A model generated the notes under the pieces. The model saw only the letters and a program-made list of their open reading frames with translations. It was not told where the DNA came from and did no database searches. DNA of 52,555 bases from positions 1 to 52,555 of the forward strand of contig NW_019775981.1 in NCBI RefSeq assembly GCF_001039355.2, read 5' to 3'. Shown one piece after another: positions 22,001-34,000 of this stretch. A program made the position numbers and the translations under genes. The stretch comes from Lingula anatina. Its lineage: Eukaryota; Brachiopoda; Lingulata; Lingulida; Lingulidae. Within the stretch, counting starts at the first letter, position 1. Each line of letters begins with the position of its first letter.

Positions 22001-25000
22001 TTGGCAGACTTGTTAATACCCTTTGTGTCATGTTATCAATACATGAATTTTTGTTGTGTGTTTGCAGGATGCAGGAGAGGTGAAGAAAATCATAGTTGGA
22101 ATATGTGCAATGAAGAAAAAATCACACTCCAAACCAATGAGGGAAATTATTGAAAGATTGAAAAGATTTGAATACATAGAAATACTGATATTTGATGAGC
22201 AAGTTATTTTGAATGAGGCTGTGGAGAATTGGCCCCTTTGTGACTGTCTCATTTCTTTCTACTCCTCTGGCTTCCCACTGGACAAGGCAGTAGCCTATGA
22301 GAAACTACGCAAACCTTTTGTGTCCAATGATTTAAGCATGCAGTATGATATACAAGACAGGTAATATACACTAAAATCAAAGTAAACGATGTGACGGTTT
22401 TGGTTGTTTCTGCTTGCATTTTATAAGTGAGTAAGGTTTTTCTGTGAGTTTGCTGCCATGGTGTCATACAAATTTGCATTTTGCAGAGCTGTTTAAGATG
22501 ATGTATATATTATATCTCATGCTTGCATGGTGAATGAGATTTTAAAATCTTGTAGTCAGATAGATTTCAACAAATTACCTCATGTTGAGGAAATTTTAAA
22601 CTATTTAATATCTGTACTAACTGAAAGCATAATAGTAAAAACTTTTGTTCTATTAAGACTTCATCAGTCACACTGATGTCATGAGACAGTGTACATAGAG
22701 ACCACTCTGGCAAGAACTGCTCACTATAACATTGTCCCAGATGCTAGACAGGTTGTGCCTACCCCTGTCCCTGTTCCATGAAAGTCTCTGGGCCCAAATG
22801 TAAAGAGGCTCCTTTAACCCTCGCTTGAACCATGTCACAGTCCAAAAATGTCCATATTGTCCAAACTGATGGAATGATTGTGTACCTCAACATCTGGAAC
22901 AGTGTTGAAGTGAGCAGTTCTCACCACATTGTTTACTATACACTTTCTCTGGACAGTGTGACTGGAGTTCCAGGTGTAAGGATGAATGCTTTACAGGTAT
23001 GCTTTCAGTTAATGTAGAAATTGGAAAGTTTTAAATTTCCTCACTGTGATTAACACTACTGCACAGATCAATTTCCATTAGAAATTACATTATGCTATTA
23101 TTCCAACAAAAAGATTTTTTTGTGTTGTATTTTGTTTTTATTTCAATTATATGATACCCTCTGTCACACTCCTAGCACCCTCTAAGATGGGTAATTTTTT
23201 TGTGTGATAATGATCAGTTTTTTTTCTTTTGCATCCATCCTTGAGTATATCCATACAAATTCCAGGTTTAAGATATTGGTATTTCTAACTATTTCACTAC
23301 ATTAGATACAAACAACTGCTTATTTGTTTTTAGGTTCCCTCACAGCTAACCATTTATTTGTTTGCTTTGATAATGATTATGCAATAATATGCAATTATAT
23401 AATTTGGAGTTTTTACCAATTTTGTTTCCCAGTTTCATGATTTTAACAAACATGGAGAAACACGCAGTATTTATGAAATATTACCTTTTTTGTGGTGTTG
23501 AAAACTTTTCAGTAAGTCATTTAATACAAGATTAGTGAAGTTTTCTAGCTGGCTACAGTAAGTCATGTAATATTAATCTCAGTGATTTTGCAGTAGCTGT
23601 TTAAATGCCACTCGGATTTGCTTTAATTCACATTATAATTTTGCTACCTGGTTTTGTTTATTTTTTCATAGTGTGGCCAATTTTATGTAAATTCTGCTGA
23701 GCTGCATTTTCCTTGGTTTACTCATACAGGGCTAGGAATTTTGACCAGCTCATTAGCCAGATGTATATTTTAATGAAATTTTTAAAAAATTATCCTAGCA
23801 GCAAAAAGCTTGGAAGTTACTGGTAATGGATATATATATATAAAGAAACTATAAGCAGATTAGATTATTGGCAAATATATGGCTAGTGAAAAAGCAAATT
23901 GATTCCAACCCCTGTAAAACAATGACATTATCTGATATTTCTGTTGCTTTCCTTACATGTTCTTTTCCATGCAGGCGGGCTGTGCATGAGATAATGTACA
24001 GAGCTGGCATACCAATGCTCCCCTATGCTGTCCTGGACAGAGATTCTGGGGACCCAACCAGTAAGTTGTTGTTTTGCTTTTCTCTTCTCCAGGCGAGCTG
24101 TACATGAACTTCTGTCCATAGAAGGTATCCCCCAGCCTAGATATGCTGTGCTGGACAGAGATTGTGGGGACCCAAAGAGTGAGTGTGGCTAGAAATGGGA
24201 CATGGGATATATTATGTATTATATATGAGACAGCAGGGATATTAACAGGCTCACTAAAGCATGGCTATTGTTGCTGCCAGCTGGTTTGAATTTAATGAAT
24301 AAACCAGTAGTCTAACCACATTGGTGTAAAACAACGTAAAAAGATTGATTATATCATTTAAATCTTTTCAGTAGTCTGCTTTTTTGAAAAACTTTTTGCG
24401 TTGTTTTCAGGAATCGTTACTAACTATTACAATAACAACAAGTAATATTTGAAATACTACTTGAAATTAGAGGGTTTTCTCTTGATTGTGTTTCCCTTTA
24501 TCTGTCCTTAATCTGCCATCTTAATTGGTTTATGTTGGTGATGGTATTCCTAATTTATTGTTGATCTATTTGATGTTGGTGTATAAACATATTGTGTTGA
24601 GAAGGATCCTGGCAGTATGTTAGGAGACACCCTTGCTACATGATAATATGAAAAAGAGAGAATGTTAGATTATTTTAAGTTAACAAAAAAGGTGAAGAAG
24701 ATTGTTTTGAGGATATAAATTGGAAAAAAACTAGCAGCAAGTTGACTATCAGATTGAATACTTGATAGTGCTCGTTACTGCTCATTGCTTTAAGCTATGG
24801 AGCTGTGGTTTGCTTTTGCTTGTGCAATTAAACTACTGTATTCATAATTGGATAAATTGGTTAACAAAAAGTGATATAAATTCCAAATCCAATTCTTGGT
24901 TAAGCATGCCTATTGTTGGCTTATTAATATGCAATTTTCTACACTGATCAGAACAGCATAAAATTAGACTAGATAACTGTGATGTTCCTTCTCTGGGCAC

Positions 25001-28000
25001 AAATCTGATACTTTTCATATCAATAATCTGAGTTGTTATTCCAGAGTGCCTGTTGATAGAGGGGGATGACCAGATAGAGGTCAATGGGATTGTATTTCAA
25101 AAGCCATTTGTTGAGAAGCCTGTCTCTGCTGAGGACCACAATGTGTACATCTACTACCCCACCAGTGCAGGAGGGGGCAGCCAGAGGCTCTTCAGAAAGG
25201 TCAGTGGTTGATATCACACTGACTGAGTTTGGCCACTGTCTTTGATTAACTAAGTGATTTCATTTATTTAAGTTAAAACCTTAAGAGTGGTGTCTGTCAT
25301 TTTAGCATGGTCAGCATAAAGTTGATGTAGATATGAGGAAATATTTTTAGATTGCTTATGTCTAATTATCCAGGCACATCGTAGGGCCACAGTAGCTAAC
25401 TTATACATTATTTAAAAAGGAAAATACATAATGATATCATGTATGTACTCCATAGATGCTTTATGATAAAGACATTGAAAATGCTCTTTTGGTTTCTTTT
25501 CAGATTGGAAGTCGAAGTAGCGTTTATTCTCCTGTAAATAAAGTGCGTAAAACAGGCTCTTATATCTATGAACAGTTTATGCCTACAGATGGAACAGACA
25601 TCAAGGTATATAGAGCTTTATATAGATTCAGCACATATAAGAGTCACAGTGTTAAACAAAATGATTGAAAAAAACTTCTAAATTGGATATCCCCTAGCAT
25701 CGTTAATGGTTTGATATTAGAACATATAAATACATTTTTACCACAGACTATTATTGAATTAAATCTGAAAACTGTTTTATGCTAAATTATGTTTGATTGC
25801 AGGAAGACAGTTTTCTTCCTATTCTCTGGTTGAGAAAATTGCTCTTTTTTGGCAACTGTAGACTTTGACCTTATTGTCCTAATGTTGATGAATAATCCCT
25901 GCAATTGGTTATCCCAGGTTTACACTCTTGGTCCAGACTATGCCCATGCAGAGGCCAGGAAGTCTCCAGCTTTAGATGGGAAAGTGGAGAGAGATAAAGA
26001 TGGGAAGGAAGTCAGATATCCCATCTTACTGAGTGCCAAGGAGAAACTCATAGCTAGGAAAGTCTGTCTAGCATTTAAGGTAGAAGCTGCGGAGACTTGT
26101 TTTATCAAATTGATGTGTGTTTTTAAGGGATATCTCTAACAAATAAAAGATTTTAATATTGTAAAATCTTAGTGTTAAATGTGTGCATATGTGATAATTT
26201 TAAACAGATGTTGACTTCTCTTTGATTTCTTTCTTTGAAAAGTTGTTATGTATAATACTCATATGCAGTGACACAAAACACATTTGCTGAACACGGGAAT
26301 GAATAAAACCAATTGACCACACCTTTATGTAGAGAGGAATACATTTGTTTTCAGCAAATGGTTTGTGGGTTTGATCTCCTGAGAGCTAATGGGGAGTGCT
26401 ATGTCTGTGATGTTAATGGGTTCAGCTTTGTGAAGACATCTATGAAATATTATGATGACTGTGCAAAAATTCTAGGGTAAGTAGAAAAATCATAAAGCAT
26501 TTATATGATCAGATCAATTAAATGTATTTCAGGAAGTAGGCTCCAGTGAGCTTTCTGGCAACAATGTAATAATTTTTTGTTTATTTTAATAAATGGTCTT
26601 AGTTAGTTTTTCAAAGAACATCTTGAAAGCATTAAATTTGGAAGTAGCTGGTCAGAAGATTATTTTAATTGACAGAATAATTCATCTGTTTTTCCAGCAA
26701 TATGATAATCCGTCACTTTGCCCCACAGTTGTCTATTCCCATCTACTACCAGCCTGAGGATCCTCCCATTGTGCCCACTACATGTGGAACTATGTGAGTC
26801 AGTGGGAACAGATGACAAGTGTTTTACAGATTGGGTTTTACATAGTTTTCATTATAAAAGACCATACTAAAAAAACATGAGAATTAGGGAAAATAAGTTT
26901 GATTTAATATTTAAAGGAACCCACCTCCCAATATCTTACTTATGTAAAATGCAAGTTTTTAAAATGTGATTTTATATGGTAATTATCAGGATGGAGTTGA
27001 GATGTGTGATAGCTGTGATAAGACATGGAGACAGGACACCAAAGCAAAAGATGAAGATGGAGGCCAAACATAAGAGGTACATTGTATCTTTGTTTTAAGA
27101 ATTTTTAGTATTGTTTTAACATATACATGTTTCAATTCATAAAGTGGAATTGAATCTCTTTCTCTTAAGATTCTACTCTTTTGCACTTCAAGGTTATATA
27201 ATATTAAGTTTCTTAAATAGTTGCATTTGAACAGGTAAATCAGATTCAGTGATAAAGAATTTTATCAGTTCTGTGTGACCAGTGGCAATAATAATGATAT
27301 GTTTTTCAGGTTCTTTGACTTATTTGAGAAGTACGATGGATTTAAGACAGGACAGTTGAAACTGAAGCGTCCAAGGCAGCTACAAGAGATCTTGGACATT
27401 GCCAGGGCCCTGTTATTGGAGATAGAGGCCCACCCTGCCAACCCTGAAGTGGAGGAGAAAAAGTCCAAGTTAGAGCAACTGAAGGCTGTGCTGGAAATGT
27501 AAGAAATATATCTGAAGTGATTGTAGAAATATCAAAATTCAGCAAAAATGTTCAGACTTATATAGTACGTGTATATTGCTAGAGCTGACTGCTTTCAATG
27601 AAATATTCAATGTGGTAAGGCATAATGTGTCCATGCAAAAAAACTACGATGAAGAAGGTAGGATAGCTTTAACAAAGTGCAGCCATTATTATATATCAAT
27701 TATATTTTTCACTTTCCCTCAAACAGGTATGGCCATTTCTCAGGGATCAACAGGAAGGTCCAGCTCAAGTACCAGCCTCATGGGGCTCCTAAGAAGTCCT
27801 CAGATGAGGTGTCAGATGGAGAGCTCTCCAGTGAGTATAGCATAAGAACAGATTTAACATGATGAAGTGGCTTCCTTGGTTTTGTTCTGGCATACAGTGT
27901 ATTCATGCAAATTGGAATTCCTGTGTTATTAATGTAGCATGAAAATTTGAAGGTCTTGACCAAAAGGGTGAGAACAAAATGCAAAAGTGCCATTGTGAAT

Positions 28001-31000
28001 TGGATCATAATCTATCTTCCTTATTTTTCTTTACAATTAAAATATAATTGAAGAGAAAGGCAACCTTTAAAAGGTTTATATCAGTTAAAAGCTGCATTAA
28101 TTTTTAGCAAGTATTTTACATATGCACTGTATGATTTGAATGGAGAGATAAATGAACAAATATATAAATAAATGGATGGAGTATTGGTAAGTTTAAAATG
28201 AGTTGAGATGCCTTTGCATGCACAGGCCATGCTGCAGACCCAGGTCCCTCTCTGGTGCTGATCCTGAAGTGGGGAGGAGAACTGACCCCAGCAGGGAAGA
28301 TGCAGGCTGAGGAGCTGGGCAAGGCTTTCAGGTGCATGTATCCTGGTGGAGAAGGTAAGGCTGCATGGGTTGATCTTAAAACAGCACTCTTTTTACCTGA
28401 ATTGTTTTAAGATCAGATATTATGAAAATCACATTTTCCCTTGTCCTTTTTTTTTTTCAAAAGTGAATCAGCATTAAAATATTTGTAATTTATAAAACCA
28501 AACCCTGTGTGGTACTAAAATCAGATAGTGCTAAAATTATTTATAAGTCCAAAAGTGAGGAGGTTCTCTGAGAATTTAGCACAGTATTGAGATGGCCTTT
28601 TAACTTTCGGAATTCAGGTGACTATGGTAACACCCCTGGCCTGGGCTTTCTTAGACTACACAGCACATTTAGACATGATCTAAAGATCTATGCGTCAGAT
28701 GAAGGCAGAGTACAAATGACAGCAGCTGCTTTTACTAAGGTTTGTTGTAGTCATAGATTTTGAATGTGATCATCAGGATGAGGTCACATTACATGTGGGA
28801 TCTGTCCTGTTATTTAGGTATTTAAATGTCTCAGGAACCATGAAGAATCATAAAGCCTGTATGACCTTATCAATGAAAATGACAAAAGGTCCAAAAGATT
28901 ATCAGTTGCAAAGACTTTAGAGTACAATGTGAAATAATTCTTTCAGGGACTTCTTGCCTTGGAGGGGGAGTTGGCCCCAGTACTGGTACAGATGGTGAAG
29001 AGTGCAGACACCAATGGTCTGCTGGATGAGGACAGAGAAGCAGCTAAATATCAAAACAAGTAAATTGAAGAGTGATATTTTTGAAAATAACCATAAAATA
29101 TTAAATGGATTTAATAGCACAGATAGACATATTTAGAAATAGCCACTGCAGACTTTCAATGTGTTATTTGAGTCAAATCAAGGATCAAATGAATTTTATA
29201 ATTTATGTTTCAAGTTTGAGATTAAATTGATGAAGTGCTTTTGTTAACTACAGGTTAATTTGTCACAATTATTGAGTCTGGAATCTAATGCTGTCTCAAT
29301 GTACAGTTATAGTAGTTGAAGAACTGAACTGAACACATTACTTTCAGAATCAAAGCCAAGCTAAAGCAGATTTTAAATGAAGACAAAGATTTTGAAGAAG
29401 AAGACATACAGCAAGTAAGTTTTTCAACCTCTGACAAAGATTGTTTTATCACAGAATAATGTTTCAGAACACATTTTGAAGCCTCAGAATTTTGTGAAAA
29501 ATCTTTATTTTTTCTGTGGAAAAAGATGGGATATGTTGTATGTTTTGTACTTTTTAATTTTACCACAGTATGTGGTTCTTCAATTCATTATTAGTACCAC
29601 CAGCGTATACGCTGGCGGTACTCATGGTTTTAGTCCCGACCTGTCTCGTACAGCTCCGCTGGCTCCTGCGGCTCCGCCGGCTCCGCAGTCGGGCGCTGGA
29701 AACAAGTCACCGTTACCGCTTCTCCTCCTAGACCGCCAGGACCTGTGTCTCCATCTCTTGGATTTAGGTCATGTATAATCTCAACTTGAACACCCTGGTT
29801 TTTTTGTCTCTGTCTGTGCATTGGCCTGGGCGTGACACTTGTTGAAACGCACCCTTGTCAAAATTTTTGAAAATTCAAGGCTAAATATCTCCCAAACCAA
29901 AGGAATTATGGGAAAAATTACTACAGAAGTCTGACCAAAAGTCATATGTGGAGATTCCAAATATGCCCTTGGATTTGACTTTTGACCTTTTTCTATGTTA
30001 AATATTCCAAAATTAGCAGAGATATGCCCATAATTACTATTGAACTTGAATAGGAAGTCATATACTGGTAATCTAACTGTGACCTTGAAATTGACCTTTG
30101 ACCTACTTTTCATGATGAACTGCACTTTGAAGTTTTCTGATCTTTATATCTCCAAAACTGGCAGAGATACACCCATAGTTACCATTGAACTTGAGTAGGA
30201 AGTTATATACAAGTAATCTTACTGTGACCTTTAAATTGACCTTTGNGTAGGAAGTTATATAAAAGTAATCTTACTGTGACCTTTAAATTGACCTTTGACC
30301 TACTTTTCACCATGAACTGAACTTTGCAAATTTTCTAGCCCTTATATCTCCAAAACTGGCAAAGATACACCCATAGTTACTATTGAACTTTAATAGGAAG
30401 TTATATACTGGTAACCTAACTGTGACCTTTAAATTGACCTTTGACCTACTTTTCACAATGAACTGAACTTTGCAAATTTTCCAGCCCTTATATCTCCAAA
30501 ACTGGCAGAGATACACCCATAATTACTGTTGAACTTGAATAGGAAGTCATACACTGGCATTCTTATTGTGACCTTGAAATTGACCTTTGACCTACTTTTC
30601 AACATGAACTGAACTTTGCATTTTCTATCCCTTATATCTCAAAAACTGGCAGAGATGGGTCCAAAGTTACTATTGAACTTGAATAGGAAGTCATATACTG
30701 GCAATCTTACTGTGACCTTGAAATTGACCTTTGACCTACTATTTATGATGAACTGCACTTTGCATGTTTCCAGGCCTTCATATCTCCAACATTGGCAAAG
30801 AAATGCCCATAGCTACTATTAATCTCATATAGGAAGTCATATACTGTGACCTTGAAATTGACCTTTGACCTACTTTTTTACCCTCAAACTGAACTCTGCA
30901 TATTTTCTTGCCCTTCATATCTTCAAAACAAGCAGAGATCTGCTCAGTGTTGTCCCTAGGTTTTCTCTTTTGTCAGCATACCGGCATATGCAATACTGAT

Positions 31001-34000
31001 AATGCATTTCAAGGAAAACCAATAGGCCTATTGTCTAGAAAATCACAGGAATGATCAGTGTTAGGAAAATACAGGTCAATTTGAACATCTCCTTGACTGG
31101 ACCATTTTAACTGTTATGTTTTTTCTATTTTTTTTTTTTTTTGCATATTTTGAGAACTCTTGTTTATTGCATTTTATAGAGCTTGTCAAGCTCAAGACTG
31201 GTGGTGGTGTCCAATTTTTTTTTTTTTTTTTAGGGGGGGGGGGCAGGGGGGTCCATACAAATGCGCTTACTCCAGCTGGTGGTACAATATCCAGAGGCGG
31301 TATCGCCTCTCTGATCCTCTAGTTAAACCATTTAAAGTTATGTGAAAATTTGAAATTGATGATAACCTCATTGTTGTGCCAGTTATGTGAGGACAGCCAG
31401 TCCATCAGGACAGCTCTCATGTTTATCAAGAACCCGCGGCAGATGTGTAAGAGGATCCATGCCCTCATCCAGAAACTGACGGGAAGGATAAAGCAGCTAA
31501 AGGCAGACCCTAGGACAAGAGGTGAACAAAAATTATAGTAAAATCAGAGAAAAAAAAAAGATAAATGCTGCACCCTTTTTATGCTCTATTATTAAATTTA
31601 ACCATGAACCATGTAATGACCATCAATCAATAAATAAACTGAGCATCCTTTTGGTTCAGGGAAGACGTTATACCACAATGAGACTTGGGAGCTAATGCAG
31701 AGGAGGTGGGGCAAACTGGAGAGAGACTTCCATCAGAGGAGTGGTTTGTTTGACATCAGCAAATTACCAGATATTTATGACTGTATTAAGTATGATCTCC
31801 AGCACAACCAGGAGGCACTGCAGTTTGATAACACAGAGGAGCTGTACGTGTGTTCCAAGGCTATGGCTGACTTGATCATACCACAGGTAATGATTTTATT
31901 TCTCGGTTACTTATTAATACCACTGGTAATGACTTCATCTTACCACAGGTAACAGGGTTTTTTTTGTTGATGACTAGATTATTCCAAAGGTAAGGATGTG
32001 ATTTGTCAATAACTTTATCGCTCCACAGGTAACACTTTTTATGTCAGTAACTTGGTCTATATTTCACTCTTCTTATTTTCATCTCTAGGAAAAAGATGAC
32101 AATAAGACAGGAATCTAAATTATGCTGTTAGTACCCAAAAAAACATTACTTTCAAATTTTGTGTTTTTATAATTAATTAAGGGGAAAGTTTTTTTTTTAA
32201 TGTTCAGGAGTATGGCCTTTCTAAAGAAGACAAGCTGTGCATTGGCACCAGTATCAGCAGTCCCCTCCTGAAGAAAATTTACTCTGATCTTCAGAGTAAT
32301 CTCGAGGAAGATTTCACAAGGCTGGATTCAAGGTTAATAAACGATCAGCTTGATCTTTACTTAGAAAATTGCATATTGGTTTAATTTCCCATAATATGCT
32401 TAATATGATTTTTGCTTGCTTAGTAAAATAAATCATTGTTGGTAATTTTTGAAAAAATCTCTAAATATATGTTAACACTAATCTCCTTATCAATATTCTT
32501 AGTTGATAGATATTTTGCTTTTACTTTTTGCTCCATTATACCTAGAACATTCTAGATGATGTACTGTGATAAATTGTGTATATAGACATATGTGTATTGT
32601 CTTTTGTGTGTGTACTGTCATGTGTCATAGGGCCATGAACCAAGACCACAGCTGTGGTGATTTCCAAAAGAAAAATATGCTGGTCAAATGTCATTAGAAA
32701 CCTTTTGATATTTATTGTCAAAAATGATTTTTTGCTTATATTTGTTATAACCCTTGCAATCTTTAACAGTTCACACAAAAGGTGCATCTTTGTCAGTGCT
32801 GTGTAGAGATTCCAAAAATTTAAAGTAGAATCTTAAACAAGGTGTCAAAGTTTATAAGTAGAATCTTAAACATGGTGTCAAAGTGAACAGTATTCCCATA
32901 GGACATTTAGACTGTTAACCCTTTGTTACTTGTCCTCATGTGTTCCTTACTTTGTATATGAACCTCTTGAAAGGTTAAACCCCACCACTTACAGAATTAT
33001 TATGTTTTGTTTGTATGGAAAAATACATCTGTATATTTTCACACTTTGTGCATGGTAGTATATTTGATAGAATTGGCTACAACAAGGGACCTTTGACAAG
33101 AAAAGAGACTTCTGTCAACATATTTATATAGATTTGGGTTAAGACTTGCTTCTCTAATTTTTGGCTGACACTTCTCTTAGTTTTGATGTTTTTGTAGGTA
33201 TTGCAAAGGAGTAGAGTCGCCCTACCTTCATGTGCGAACACGCCTTTACTTCACAAGCGAAAGTCATATACATTCACTCGTCAATGTGCTTCGTTATGGT
33301 GGACTGATCGATGTAAGTTTGGGTTGTAGTGTAGCTGTATATAATCTAACTTGGGCCTCTGTTCTTCTCTTTGAGCATGACTGTAATTGTGATTGCCTTC
33401 TAGGTATTGCAAGGGGGTGTCCACGCCTTACCGCCATGTTCGAACACGGCTGTACTTCACAAGTGAAAGTCACATCCACTCGCTCCTGAATGTAATTAGA
33501 TATGGGGGACTTCTGGATGTAAGTGGAGACGCATGGAGGAAATTGCTTTTACTACTTCCTAACAATGCACACAGTTTAACTCTTCTTAGGCTGCTTGTGT
33601 GAAACAGTTTGTATGTTTGTTTGTGTGACTTTCTTGATAACAAAATACTAAAATAAAACATTTCATAGTACGGTACTAATTAAAAATAGCATTAGAATTC
33701 TAACAATCTGGAAATTAAATTTTCAATTTTTTCTCTTGTTTCGGTGATCACCATGACCCTTGCCCGAGGCTTTTGTGGTGGATATGTGGATCACATTGCA
33801 GATTTATTTAATGACAAAAACATTTGTTTTGAAGATTCAAAGGTCATGGTGACTACTTCCATTGTCTCTTAAAGTGCATTTCAACACATATATAGAATGG
33901 GTTTACAGCGACACAGAAAGTGGTGGATCCAATATCTGTGTATGAAATGACAAAATGTTAAAAGATTTTCATCTTGCTATCTCACTATATCAGCTCTAAA

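Larger units (their letters stand above)
29594..31285. mobile_element. Candidate inverted-repeat-bounded element with internal satellite, PPIP5K intron
   Basis: GTACCACCAGC at 29594-29604 is the exact reverse complement of GCTGGTGGTAC at 31275-31285. The left end is also a 28-bp near-palindrome (29594-29621, one mismatched pair) and is followed by a GC-rich stretch to about 29760, unlike the surrounding intron. The interior holds the ~145-bp satellite and a T17-A-G11 tract. No transposase frame and no clear target-site duplication were seen, so this would be a non-autonomous element if real. The 11-bp match could also be partly chance. Confidence 0.4.

Noticed and set aside
29476-29778. 100-codon plus-strand frame with a Pro/Ala-rich end
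   Set aside because: It spans the border of the GC-rich, palindrome-bearing element. The frame is a by-product of GC-rich repeat sequence.
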